DNA from: Bacillota bacterium
Lineage (GTDB): Bacteria > Bacillota > Clostridia > DSM-8532
Length of the DNA: 64,000 nt
Reading direction: 5' to 3'
Assembly: GCA_023415825.1 (NCBI GenBank)
Contig: JAEZJF010000024.1
Coordinates: 124,001 to 188,000 of the forward strand
Numbering within the stretch: position 1 is the first letter of the stretch; every line of letters starts with the position of its first letter. Under the pieces are notes generated by a model. That model was not told the origin of the DNA. It ran no database searches and saw nothing but the letters and a program-made list of their open reading frames with translations. The translations under genes and the position numbers were made by a program. Below, one piece after another: positions 9,786 to 17,912 of the stretch.

Positions 9786-9807
9786 GGACAAAAACCGATT
9801 ATTGTCC
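9786..9807. promoter_or_regulatory. Candidate TetR-family operator (GGACA-N12-TGTCC)
   Basis: The inverted repeat GGACA-N12-TGTCC, flanked by TTTT and CAAAA, lies between the divergent P-type ATPase and TetR-family genes. A near copy with the same arm sequence and the same 12-base spacing, sharing AAAAC-GAT inside, occurs at 11540-11561. Autoregulation by the neighbouring regulator is inferred. Confidence 0.6.
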
Positions 9808-9818
9808 CAAAATGGTAA

Positions 9819-9846
9819 TTGAAATCGGCTTAATATTATATATACT
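9819..9846 (+). promoter_or_regulatory. Promoter of TetR-family gene
   Basis: TTGAAA (9819-9824), a 16-base spacer and TATACT (9841-9846) form a plausible sigma-A promoter. It begins 12 bases downstream of the inverted repeat at 9786-9807 and about 50 bases before the regulator's start. Confidence 0.5.
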
Positions 9847-9894
9847 TATTTATGATAACCTTATTCTTGCTGACCCAGTAAAGGTGGTGAACCC

Positions 9895-10440
9895 ATGCCG
9901 GATTCGGGAATCACAAAAAAAGCTCTTGCCCAAGCCATAAAAGACCTTATGGCTGAGGTTTCATTTTCAAAAATAACCGTAGGCGATATCTGCGACAAAT
10001 GCCAGATGAACCGCAAAAGCTTTTACTACCATTTCAGGGACAAATACGATCTCGTAAACTGGATATACTACACCGAATTTGTTGAAACCGTACACGGTAA
10101 AAGCTATGAGAGCGGCTGGGATCTCTTTGAGGATATCTGCCGCTATTTATATAACAACAGGAGCTTCTATGTAAAAGCTCTTGAAATATCCGGACAAAAT
10201 TCATTCCGGGGATACTTCAGCGAGGTCTTGGAACCCATCATCATGACCTATCTTGAAGAGGATTTTCCTGCCGACAAGGATCGGTCGTTTTTTGCCGAGT
10301 TTTTTACCGACGCTTTCCTCATATCCATAGAAAAATGGTTATCCAGGGATTCCTCGCTGCCTCCCAAGGAATATGTGGCACTGCTTAAAAAAGCGGCTAG
10401 CGGTGTGACTTCAATGATCATTTCTCATGAGGCGGATTAG
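9895..10440 (+). CDS. TetR/AcrR-family transcriptional regulator
   Basis: DNA-binding regulator of 181 residues. Residues about 5-55 form a TetR-type helix-turn-helix (ITVGDICDKCQMNRKSFYYHF is the recognition region). The rest is helical and fits the TetR_C_8 / DhaS-like ligand domain. ATG 9895 has an AAGGTGG about seven bases upstream. Its stop codon overlaps by two bases the stop of the convergent radical-SAM-like gene. The inverted repeats at its own promoter and before that gene suggest that it controls itself, the P-type ATPase and the radical-SAM-like gene. The effector is unknown. Confidence 0.88.
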   Translation: MPDSGITKKALAQAIKDLMAEVSFSKITVGDICDKCQMNRKSFYYHFRDKYDLVNWIYYTEFVETVHGKSYESGWDLFEDICRYLYNNRSFYVKALEISGQNSFRGYFSEVLEPIIMTYLEEDFPADKDRSFFAEFFTDAFLISIEKWLSRDSSLPPKEYVALLKKAASGVTSMIISHEAD

Positions 10441-11477
10441 ACTTTCCTTTTTAAATTGTGTCTGCTGAGAATATCCGAAAGCGACGTGTTCAGTATGCTT
10501 TGATCGGTTTTCTGTTCAAAATACTCCTCACAGGCGGTAATAGTCCCATCGGAAGCTATTCCCATAAAGCACGAATCATCGGATATAATTTTATCGATAA
10601 ACAGGTTGTCGGTATAGTAGTTCATGACAAATGCCGGCGCTGTTTGCTGGCTTCGGACATCCATAATATATGTGTTGACATCACGGCACAAATCTTTTGG
10701 ACAATCCGGTGTGGCAAAAGCAAATACAAATACACAGCCGAAATCCGCCATTTCACTTATCCATTTTCCGGAACAAACTTGCTCTGCATCCTCAGAATCT
10801 GCATAATAGCGATGTACGCCCCACAAGCAACGGTTCTTTTTAAGAGCATCCACAGCATCGGCAAGACCCTTGCCCTCTGAATGAACCGAAATCATGACAT
10901 TTTTTAATGCCATTAATTCCTTTGCTGTTCTATCAAGAAGCACCGAGGGCTCCAAATAAACAACAAAAGCACAATGGGGCTCGTCTTTTATAAGGGTGCA
11001 CAGCTTCGGCAAAAACGCTGCGTTTGCCTTGATATCAAACAAATAGGAGAAAATCCCCTCTTCTTTTCCCTGAGTTATAACCCTTTGGATGATCTCTTTT
11101 GAAAGGACGCCCGAGGCTTTATTGGCGTGAATGGTTATGGCCCAGGGAATATTGTAGCCACACTGGGCCTCTTTCTTCCGAATGATCTCCGATCCCAGTG
11201 TGAGACTGTTGAAGCCGATATTGACACCAAAGGCTTTAAGCTTGGCTCTGTCGGTTCCAAACACCATTTTTTTGGCCAACGCATAGTAATGGCTGTCTTC
11301 GTTTTCCAAAACCGCCATGGCCCTTTCAAAGAACTTTCTTTGAAACTCGCCCTTGGCGAAATTGCTGCCCAAATCCACCAAATTGCGAATACTTCGCTCC
11401 GGGTTATTCTCTATATCATCAAGAGTCTTATTTATAGCGGTTTCTATCATGATCTTCGTTATACTTGATTGTTTCAC
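10437..11477 (-). CDS. Degenerate radical-SAM-like protein lacking the Fe-S cysteine motif
   Basis: Protein of about 346 residues. Its layout resembles a clostridial radical SAM family often seen beside TetR-type regulators: a helical N-terminal region (FERAMAVLENEDSHYYALAKK), then IPWAITIHANKASG where members normally have a [4Fe-4S] CxxxCxxC, barrel-like strands with SVHSEGKG, and a SPASM-like tail (GIASDGTITACEEYF). The cysteine triad is absent; the segment around residues 110-125 has no cysteine at all. It therefore cannot bind a canonical radical-SAM cluster there. GTG 11477 is chosen because GGAGG lies eight bases upstream. The family link is from remembered motif patterns and should be checked by profile search. 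Confidence 0.6.
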   Translation of the reverse strand: MKQSSITKIMIETAINKTLDDIENNPERSIRNLVDLGSNFAKGEFQRKFFERAMAVLENEDSHYYALAKKMVFGTDRAKLKAFGVNIGFNSLTLGSEIIRKKEAQCGYNIPWAITIHANKASGVLSKEIIQRVITQGKEEGIFSYLFDIKANAAFLPKLCTLIKDEPHCAFVVYLEPSVLLDRTAKELMALKNVMISVHSEGKGLADAVDALKKNRCLWGVHRYYADSEDAEQVCSGKWISEMADFGCVFVFAFATPDCPKDLCRDVNTYIMDVRSQQTAPAFVMNYYTDNLFIDKIISDDSCFMGIASDGTITACEEYFEQKTDQSILNTSLSDILSRHNLKRKV

Positions 11478-11539
11478 CCAACATACCTCCATTCTGCTAT
11501 CCTCATATGATTATAGCCAAAGCATGTATCCGGGTATAT

Positions 11540-11561
11540 GGACAAAAACAGATAGCTGTCC
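11540..11561. promoter_or_regulatory. Second copy of the GGACA-N12-TGTCC operator
   Basis: GGACA (11540-11544) and TGTCC (11557-11561) are separated by 12 bases and share the internal AAAAC-GAT pattern with 9786-9807. A TATAAT (minus strand, 11510-11515) lies 24 bases downstream in the direction of the radical-SAM-like gene, so the repeat covers its -35 region. A further half-site TGTCC with CAAAAA occurs at 11585-11589. Confidence 0.6.
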
Positions 11562-11599
11562 TAAAAAGTAACAGTTCCCGTATATGTCCAAAAAATTGT

Positions 11600-12949
11600 T
11601 TACTCGGGAAGGCCTTTATTGATATCGTTATCCAATATCATACCGGTATACATGACAGGGTCCTTGGCGGTGGAAAAAGGGGGCGCATAAGCCAGATCCA
11701 GATGGAAAAGATCCTCGGCCTTTGCTTTAAAGGTAATGGCCGTCACAAATACGTCAATCCTTTTATCTACCCCTTCATAACCCACGATTTGAGCACCCAG
11801 TAACCTCCCGCTGTTTCTGTCGGCAATGCCTTTGATAACCATTTTTTTACCACCCATGTATTCCGGCTTGTTAGGTATAATAGTGCGGCCTACCGCAGTG
11901 TCATAACCCAATTCCGCTGCTTCCCGCTCCGTCAGGCCTGTTTGGGCCACTGTCATGTCAAAGATTTTAAAGATGCCCGTTCCCAAGATTCCCCTAAACT
12001 CCAGATTGCCGCCCGTTATACTGTCACCGGCAATCCTTCCGGTTTTATTGGCTGTGGAACCCAGAGGACGATAAACTGGCTTTCCAGTCACCAGGTGAAC
12101 CTGCTCGGTACAATCACCACATGCATAAATATCTTTCATGCTGGTCTGCATTTTATTATTAACCTTAATGGCACCGGCCACGCCAAGTGCAATACCGGCC
12201 TTATCGGCCAGCTCGGCATTGGGTCGTATACCGGTTGATACAAGCACCATATCGGCCCTTATGACTTTACCATCCGATAAAAGCACACTGTTCTCAGTAA
12301 TTTCTGCAACGGTAGCATTGGTCAAAACCTTAACCCCGCTTTTCTCCAGATGCTCCTTTACATATATCGCCATATCGCTGTCAAGACCCGGCGTTACCTG
12401 GGGTAACTTTTCAAGCATTGTGACCTCCATACCGAGGCCTTTTAAATTCTCGCAGGCCTCAAGACCGACAAAGCCTGTGCCAATGATTGCGATGTCTCTG
12501 GGGGGATGTGTGTCCAAAAAGGCCTTTATCTTGTTCATGTCCACAATGTTACGCAGCGTAAAAACATGCCCCGCCTCCACACCTTTTATGGGAGGGATTA
12601 CCGCCCTTGCACCAGTAGCCAAAACAAGGGTGTCATAGGTATCGGTAAAGACCTCCCCGGTATCAAGCTTCTTGATATCAAGGGTTTTTTGGTCCGGATC
12701 AATGGAGAGCACCTCATGAGCGATAAAAACATCGACATTGTACTTGTCTTTGAAGAATTCAGGGTTTCGTGGTGTCAGCTCGCCGGGGTCATCAAACACA
12801 CCGCCTAAATAGTAAGGCATGCCACAGCCTGAATAGGAGATAAAGCTGTCTTTTTCATATATGACGATCTCTGCGTCCTTATTATTACGTCTTGCTTTGG
12901 CCGCAGCGGACGTTCCGGCCGCCACCCCGCCAATTATCACAATTCTCAT
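11600..12949 (-). CDS. FAD-dependent pyridine nucleotide-disulfide oxidoreductase (CoA-disulfide reductase / NADH oxidase type)
   Basis: Flavoprotein of 449 residues. An N-terminal FAD-binding GGVAAGTSAAAKAR precedes SYSGCGMPYY, where the single cysteine (about residue 43) matches the redox cysteine of CoA-disulfide reductases and NADH oxidases. A second Rossmann motif GTGFVGLEACENL binds NAD(P)H, YACGDC ends the FAD site, and a dimerisation domain follows. ATG 12949 has AGGAGG at 12957-12962; the in-frame upstream extension to 13045 lacks a site. It probably reduces CoA or persulfide disulfides or removes oxygen in an anaerobe. The minus-strand upstream region has a palindromic GTATAT-N5-ATATAC at 12971-12987 over a possible -10. 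Confidence 0.9.
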   Translation of the reverse strand: MRIVIIGGVAAGTSAAAKARRNNKDAEIVIYEKDSFISYSGCGMPYYLGGVFDDPGELTPRNPEFFKDKYNVDVFIAHEVLSIDPDQKTLDIKKLDTGEVFTDTYDTLVLATGARAVIPPIKGVEAGHVFTLRNIVDMNKIKAFLDTHPPRDIAIIGTGFVGLEACENLKGLGMEVTMLEKLPQVTPGLDSDMAIYVKEHLEKSGVKVLTNATVAEITENSVLLSDGKVIRADMVLVSTGIRPNAELADKAGIALGVAGAIKVNNKMQTSMKDIYACGDCTEQVHLVTGKPVYRPLGSTANKTGRIAGDSITGGNLEFRGILGTGIFKIFDMTVAQTGLTEREAAELGYDTAVGRTIIPNKPEYMGGKKMVIKGIADRNSGRLLGAQIVGYEGVDKRIDVFVTAITFKAKAEDLFHLDLAYAPPFSTAKDPVMYTGMILDNDINKGLPE

Positions 12950-13068
12950 GGAATGACCTCCTCTTGCACTGTATATCTTTAATATACCCCTTTTTGGGAT
13001 GGTTCCACCCGTAAATAGTGGAGTGTGCCTTGGGCAGCGCACCACAAGCCCCGCCCCGTTAAATGAAA

Positions 13069-13109
13069 AAGAAGCGCACCATGGAAGGATTCTCCATGGT
13101 ACGCTTCTT
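13069..13109 (-). terminator. Rho-independent terminator of the lipoprotein operon
   Basis: A 17-bp stem with one mismatch (13069-13085 with 13093-13109) and a 7-base loop lies 15 bases after the lipoprotein stop. On the minus strand it is followed directly by TTTTT. Confidence 0.85.
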
Positions 13110-13123
13110 GCGGGTAGCGGGTC

Positions 13124-13519
13124 TTATGGAATTACAATGTCACCAAATCCGGGGTCGGCATCAGGGTTAATGTCACTGGAAATATCAATACCCTCTATGA
13201 TCTTAAAAAGCTCTTCAATCTCTTCGTCAGTAATAGAGTTGAAGTACTCTTCCAGCTCCTCATCGTTGGTAATGACCTTAATGGATTCCTCGGTTTCCTG
13301 AGGCTCTTGTGTTCCTTCTGTACCATCAGTTGTAATGCCGCCTTGAGTGGTGTTGCCGTTTCCCTCCCCTCCTGGCAGATCAGAAGGGGATGAAGTAGCT
13401 GTTACATCATTTCCTGAAGCATCAAGATCAATATTTTTATCCTTATTAGAACAGGCGGGTGTCAATAAGATACCCGCCAAGGTTATAATAGCTATATACT
13501 TTTTGATGGTCTTGGACAT
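13124..13519 (-). CDS. Small acidic lipoprotein of unknown function
   Basis: A 131-residue predicted lipoprotein. It has a basic start (MSKTIKKY), a hydrophobic core and a lipobox LTPAC with Cys about residue 23. The mature part is low-complexity Ser/Thr/Gly/Glu followed by an acidic helix around EELEEYFNSITDEEIEELF. I recognise no catalytic domain. GGGAGG precedes the ATG. It lies 21 bases downstream of the secreted coiled-coil gene, forms an operon with it and ends at a strong terminator. The pair may act together at the cell surface, which is inference from linkage only. Confidence 0.75.
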   Translation of the reverse strand: MSKTIKKYIAIITLAGILLTPACSNKDKNIDLDASGNDVTATSSPSDLPGGEGNGNTTQGGITTDGTEGTQEPQETEESIKVITNDEELEEYFNSITDEEIEELFKIIEGIDISSDINPDADPGFGDIVIP

Positions 13520-13540
13520 GTCTTCCTCCCTTGCTAAGGA

Positions 13541-14521
13541 TTAGTCGTCGTCCTCATCATCGTGGTCTTTATCATGATCATGATCTTTATCATCATCGTC
13601 GTCATCGTCAACGTCTATCTTAATAGCACCAATCTCCTTATGTACTCCCGTCTTAATCTTGACAAGCAGTTGCTTGGTTTCAATCAATACATCATGAAGC
13701 CCGTCTTTTGCTTCCATAAGCTTATCATGGGCTGCCTTAAAATTTTTATCTGCCTTTGTAGAGTCGGTCATTGATGAGAACATGGCAACGGCATCGAGGT
13801 AATCAAGACGAGCTTCTTCCAGTTCAGCCTGAATCTTTGCATGTTGTTTTTTGAGAGCTTCCACATCAAGTTTTATGCTTGAGCCGGTAGTAATATTTAT
13901 TGCATTAATACCTGCTCCCAGCTTGTCAACCAGGGCTTTGGTCTCATCATAGGCAGTCTTTAAACGGGCTGCACTGGTAAGGCCGGTTATACGCTTTACA
14001 ATGGTTTGGTGCTTTAAAAAGTTGTTCTCGATCTCTTTTTTAAGATCCTTAAGCACTTTTGAGTCTGTTGCAGCTTCAATACGCTTCTTAAACTCATTTA
14101 TTTTATTAATGGCTTCGTCAATGCTCTTTAATACGGCATCGCCTGTCGCCTGGTCCTTAAATTCTACAAGGAACTTTCCTTCCTTGGAAATGATATAACC
14201 CTTAAGCTTAGTGATCTGCGCGATCATATCATCGCATGTCTTGATAAGAGACTGCTTTGATTTATCCAGTTGACTATCCTTTTTAACTTCGCTCTTTTTA
14301 TCTTCGTTCTTTTTGTCTTGCTCTTTAATTTCAGGTTTCTTGATCTCGGTTTTCTTTTCATCGTCTTTCTTTTGGGTAGCACAAGTCTTTGCATCGACCT
14401 TAGTCGTTACAATTGCCGAAGCAGGCTTTGAAGCTTTATCCTTTGGCTGCGCAAAAGCAACCGAGGTAGCACCCATTATCATAGTGACTGTAAGAACTGC
14501 AGATATGATTTTCTTCATCAT
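13541..14521 (-). CDS. Secreted coiled-coil protein with Asp/His-rich C-terminal tail
   Basis: Exported protein of about 326 residues with a clear signal peptide (MKKIISAVLTVTMIMGATS, probable cleavage after AFA). A Lys/Glu-rich linker (about residues 35-80) is followed by a predicted long helical region (about 85-290) with heptad-like leucine spacing. The last 25 residues are almost only Asp and His (motifs DVDDDDDDDK and HDHDKDHDDEDDD), a likely divalent-metal-binding tail. AAAGG lies seven bases before ATG 14521. I recognise no enzyme domain. It is the first gene of a two-gene unit with the lipoprotein. Confidence 0.8.
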   Translation of the reverse strand: MMKKIISAVLTVTMIMGATSVAFAQPKDKASKPASAIVTTKVDAKTCATQKKDDEKKTEIKKPEIKEQDKKNEDKKSEVKKDSQLDKSKQSLIKTCDDMIAQITKLKGYIISKEGKFLVEFKDQATGDAVLKSIDEAINKINEFKKRIEAATDSKVLKDLKKEIENNFLKHQTIVKRITGLTSAARLKTAYDETKALVDKLGAGINAINITTGSSIKLDVEALKKQHAKIQAELEEARLDYLDAVAMFSSMTDSTKADKNFKAAHDKLMEAKDGLHDVLIETKQLLVKIKTGVHKEIGAIKIDVDDDDDDDKDHDHDKDHDDEDDD

Positions 14522-14578
14522 GCACACACCTTTCGTTGATTAATTTCTTACAGTATCAGAATAACACCTACCTTTGAA

Positions 14579-14607
14579 AGTTTATGGGTAGAACTATGAA
14601 AAATCAA
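14579..14607 (-). promoter_or_regulatory. Sigma-A-like promoter of the secreted coiled-coil gene
   Basis: On the minus strand TTGATT (14602-14607), a 17-base spacer and TAAACT (14579-14584) precede the gene by about 58 bases. The 14608-14623 palindrome abuts the -35 box. Confidence 0.55.
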
Positions 14608-14623
14608 TGTAAAATGTTTTACA
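14608..14623. promoter_or_regulatory. Perfect 16-bp palindrome, candidate operator
   Basis: TGTAAAA-TG-TTTTACA is a perfect 7-bp inverted repeat with a 2-base centre. It touches the -35 box of the minus-strand promoter and lies upstream of the divergent glycosyltransferase gene. It resembles catabolite-type TGTAAA..TTTACA sites but does not match the usual spacing. Confidence 0.5.
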
Positions 14624-14710
14624 GTTGGGTTGCTGTATCCTGTCTATTACTATTTTATATATATCCTTGAGATGTTACAAGGGTATAAGGTAGTGATCTT
14701 TTATTACTTA

Positions 14711-14719
14711 TGCTACAAT
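14711..14719 (+). promoter_or_regulatory. Extended -10 element before the GT32-like gene
   Basis: TGCTACAAT fits an extended -10 (TG-N-TACAAT), 31 bases before the chosen ATG at 14751. No convincing -35 was found. Confidence 0.4.
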
Positions 14720-14750
14720 GATACAAAGGAAACGTGGGAAGGATGAAAGT

Positions 14751-15518
14751 ATGATCCCAAAAATAATACATTATTGTTGGTTTGGCGGCAATCCGTTGCC
14801 TGAATTAGCAATAAAGTGTTTAGATACTTGGAATAAATACTTACCTGATTATGAGATTGTCAGATGGGATGAAAAAAACTTTGACATTAACGCCAATTTA
14901 TATGTTAAGCAGGCATACGAGGCAAAAAAATTCGCATTTGTTTCCGATTTTGTAAGGCTATATGCGCTGTTTAATCATGGCGGAATATATATGGATACTG
15001 ATGTGGAAGTTCTTCAACCCCTGGATATGTTCTTAAGTCATAAGGCTTTCTCAGGATTTGAGTCGTATACACATATAACAACGAGTATAATGGCATGTGT
15101 AAAAGGTTTTACCGGATTTGGCGAATTATTGGATCTTTACAAAACTAAACAGTTTGTAAAAGATGACGGCACTTATGATGTTACGACAAATGTCACTTTA
15201 GTAACTCATTTCTATGAAAGAAAAGGATTGCAGCAAAATAATACTCTTCAGACAATTGAAGACCTTACTATATACCCCGAGCAGTTTTTTTGCCCTCGCC
15301 CGCTTATTGGTGGAAAATATGATAAAGAAGCACACACCGTTCATCATTTTGCAGGATCATGGTTGCCCGCAGAGGAGCAACGAAGGAAAAACAGCTTGCT
15401 TTTTAAGGTATACTATAAACTGCTCATGTTAATAAGACAAGCTACAATAGGCATTCTTGGAAAAGATACTTTTGAAAAAATAAAACTATTCTCCAGAAGA
15501 AGGAACCGGAATGAGTAG
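14751..15518 (+). CDS. Glycosyltransferase, GT32-like (DXD sugar-binding region)
   Basis: Cytoplasmic glycosyltransferase of about 255 residues. The N-terminal IPKIIHYCWFGG, the stretch FVSDFVRLYALFNHGGIYMD and the metal-binding DTD (about residues 83-85) are typical of GT32 / Gly_transf_sug capsular enzymes. ATG 14751 has GGAAGG about nine bases upstream; the in-frame ATG at 14718 does not. The 3' end overlaps the start of the flippase gene by 8 bases, so the two are co-translated. It most likely adds a sugar to a lipid-linked repeat unit exported by that flippase. Donor and acceptor are unknown. Confidence 0.88.
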   Translation: MIPKIIHYCWFGGNPLPELAIKCLDTWNKYLPDYEIVRWDEKNFDINANLYVKQAYEAKKFAFVSDFVRLYALFNHGGIYMDTDVEVLQPLDMFLSHKAFSGFESYTHITTSIMACVKGFTGFGELLDLYKTKQFVKDDGTYDVTTNVTLVTHFYERKGLQQNNTLQTIEDLTIYPEQFFCPRPLIGGKYDKEAHTVHHFAGSWLPAEEQRRKNSLLFKVYYKLLMLIRQATIGILGKDTFEKIKLFSRRRNRNE

Positions 15519-17022
15519 AAGTAAACTTACGCTATGGAATGTACTTTCCGGCTTAATATATAAAATTGCTACTTTTGGCTTCGCAGTCGTTCTGCCAAGA
15601 ATTATGATTGTAAACCTCGGTTCTGAAATGAATGGATTTATATCATCAATAACCAGCATGTTTGTTTACATTAATTTACTGGAAGCCGGAGTTGGCGGAG
15701 CTTCTTCATATTCCTTATATTCAAGTATCGTTGCTAAAGATCTAGACAGAACCAATGGGATAATGGCCGCAACTGACAGATATTACAGAAAAATTGGCGT
15801 ATATTTCTTGGGATGTATCTCTGTGCTTGCCTTTATATATCCAATTATTGTGAAATCAAATTTATCCTATATCACAATTTGTACTGTTGTCATCTTAACT
15901 GCGGCACCTTACCTCTTTAATTATTTTATCCAAGGAAAATACACCATTTTACTATCTGCGGACAACAGAGGCTATGTATTAACTAACATCAATACTATCA
16001 TATCAATACTATCAAATATAGTAAAAATATTCCTTTTGATAAAAGGTTACAACATCATTATTGTCCAGATGGCATTCGCTCTGGTCAGCTCTTTCCAAGC
16101 ACTCTTAATTTTCCTATATATAAAGAAAAAATATACTTGGTTGGATTTATCAGTAAAGCCGAACTATTATTCAATTCGTCATCGAAATTCTGTTTTAGTT
16201 CATCAGATTTCAGGAGTTATATTTTCAAATTCCGGCATTCTGTTATTAATGCTTTTTTCCGACTTAAAAACCGTAAGTGTCTATACTGTTTATATGATGA
16301 TTTTTTCGCAGGCAAGCACAATCCCTCAATTTATTTCCGTTGGAGTAAATGCAAGCTTTGGACAGATCTACAACGAGGATATAGTTAGATTTAAAAGCTT
16401 GTTTAACAGCTTTGAGATCTTCTTTATGCAGTTTGTTTATGCTTCTTTTGCAACTGCATATACACTTACCATTCCATTTATCAGGCTTTACACGAGCGGT
16501 ATAACAGATATCAATTATGTTGATATCGGGCTTCCGCTGCTATTTGCAATCTCTCAAATACTGATAAACCTTGAGGTACCTTATGCCATACTTATACGTA
16601 TCTCCGGCCATTTCAAGCAGACACAGATATACGCTATACTTGAAGCAGTAATAAATGTTGTTGTTTCCTTATTGCTAATTTTTAATTTAGGAATATACGG
16701 AGTATTACTTGGGATGATTGTGTCTGTTATATATCGTTGTATAGTTACCATAAGATACTGCAATAAATTTATTTTAGCAAGAACATTCATTTTAAATGCA
16801 ATAGATGGAATAATAAGCATCTTGTTATGTGCAGGTATTATCGCAGCGTTCAATGAACAGATAAAATCAATTGCAACTTACAGTCAACTCTTTATTTGGG
16901 CGTTAATCCTTTTAACTGTTAATATATCAGCACTTTTTCTAAAAACAATGCTCACCAGGAAAAAGGATACTCAGGTACTGTGGTCCTATATAAGCAAGTT
17001 AACAGGTTTTAAAAGGGCTTAG
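15511..17022 (+). CDS. wzx: Wzx-type polysaccharide flippase (MATE-like/MOP superfamily)
   Basis: Integral membrane protein of 503 residues with about 12-14 hydrophobic helices. The N-terminal region (LPRIMIVNLGSEMNGFISS) and overall length match Wzx/RfbX oligosaccharide flippases. These move undecaprenyl-pyrophosphate-linked repeat units across the membrane. Its ATG lies inside the end of the GT32-like gene. The stop overlaps by two bases the stop of the convergent GT2 gene. It is the only Wzx in the window; the ABC pair at 56.5-58.5 kb is a separate route. Confidence 0.9.
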   Translation: MSRSKLTLWNVLSGLIYKIATFGFAVVLPRIMIVNLGSEMNGFISSITSMFVYINLLEAGVGGASSYSLYSSIVAKDLDRTNGIMAATDRYYRKIGVYFLGCISVLAFIYPIIVKSNLSYITICTVVILTAAPYLFNYFIQGKYTILLSADNRGYVLTNINTIISILSNIVKIFLLIKGYNIIIVQMAFALVSSFQALLIFLYIKKKYTWLDLSVKPNYYSIRHRNSVLVHQISGVIFSNSGILLLMLFSDLKTVSVYTVYMMIFSQASTIPQFISVGVNASFGQIYNEDIVRFKSLFNSFEIFFMQFVYASFATAYTLTIPFIRLYTSGITDINYVDIGLPLLFAISQILINLEVPYAILIRISGHFKQTQIYAILEAVINVVVSLLLIFNLGIYGVLLGMIVSVIYRCIVTIRYCNKFILARTFILNAIDGIISILLCAGIIAAFNEQIKSIATYSQLFIWALILLTVNISALFLKTMLTRKKDTQVLWSYISKLTGFKRA

Positions 17023-17912
17023 AATGAATTATCTTTTATAGCTCTTTTTACTATAATTAAGATATATCCAATAAATAGCAGCAATTTATTTGCTCCTATT
17101 CTTTTACTTGCCTCACTAAATGTTAGATTATTCTGTTTTGCAGCATACATATAGCTCCCAATCATTTTAAATTTATCAATAAAAGGAAGATTATATCCCA
17201 GCATTTGCTTAGTTGAATATGTATACCCTTCAATATTTCTGACACCGAGAGTTTTATCAGCAGACAAGCCGTCGGGCAAATAGTGACATATATATATAAT
17301 TTCATTGAACCATCTTAACTTGTAACCATCATCTGCTATTTCATACCAAATAGTGTTTTCAGTCAGAAAGTTCTCGCCTTCAAACTTTGGAAATGGATAA
17401 TTCTTTAATATATCTGTATAAAAAATTTCGGCTTTATCCCCCATAATATGGTATTTGCATTTTTCTAAGGAGGTAGCGTCAATATAATGACCTAAGAAAG
17501 TTTTACCAATGACAGTGTTTGTGTTATATCCTCGATTAAAAGCCAAACCTGCGAAACCATGATCAGGCATTTCCCTTTCTTTTTTAAGAACTAATTCTAT
17601 TGCTTTTTCAATAAGATAATCATCTGAGTCTACTATAAAAAATAAACGGCCTTTTGCTATTTCAACTCCCCTATTTATAGCACAATGCTTTCCTTGGTTT
17701 GGAGTTGAAATATAGCTTATTTCAAAGCTATTATCTCTGGAAAGCCATTCATTAACCAACTCATCTATATTATCCGTGGAGCCGTCATTAACAATCACCC
17801 ATTCAAAGTCTTTAACACTTTGCTGACAGAGCGATTTGTATAATTTTTCAATAATATATGCCCTATTATAAACCGGAGTGAAAACAGTTATTGATACCAT
17901 CTTAGTTATCAT
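17019..17912 (-). CDS. Glycosyltransferase family 2
   Basis: GT-A-fold glycosyltransferase of about 297 residues. It shows the family start (VSITVFTPVYNRAYIIEKLY), VNDGSTDN and the metal-binding DSDD. The C-terminal 60 residues contain a hydrophobic helix that may sit on the membrane. ATG 17912 is chosen; GGTGG lies just upstream inside the preceding gene, with which it overlaps by 11 bases. It is last gene of the pgl-type operon. Substrate unknown. Confidence 0.88.
   Translation of the reverse strand: MITKMVSITVFTPVYNRAYIIEKLYKSLCQQSVKDFEWVIVNDGSTDNIDELVNEWLSRDNSFEISYISTPNQGKHCAINRGVEIAKGRLFFIVDSDDYLIEKAIELVLKKEREMPDHGFAGLAFNRGYNTNTVIGKTFLGHYIDATSLEKCKYHIMGDKAEIFYTDILKNYPFPKFEGENFLTENTIWYEIADDGYKLRWFNEIIYICHYLPDGLSADKTLGVRNIEGYTYSTKQMLGYNLPFIDKFKMIGSYMYAAKQNNLTFSEASKRIGANKLLLFIGYILIIVKRAIKDNSF

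Noticed and set aside
10437..10440. Convergent stop codons overlapping as TTAG here and again at 17019-17022
   Set aside because: Two occurrences of a four-base overlap are easily coincidental; noted but not a finding.
12138..12638. Open frame of 166 codons on the plus strand
   Set aside because: Antisense to the well-supported flavoprotein gene, without family similarity or start signal.
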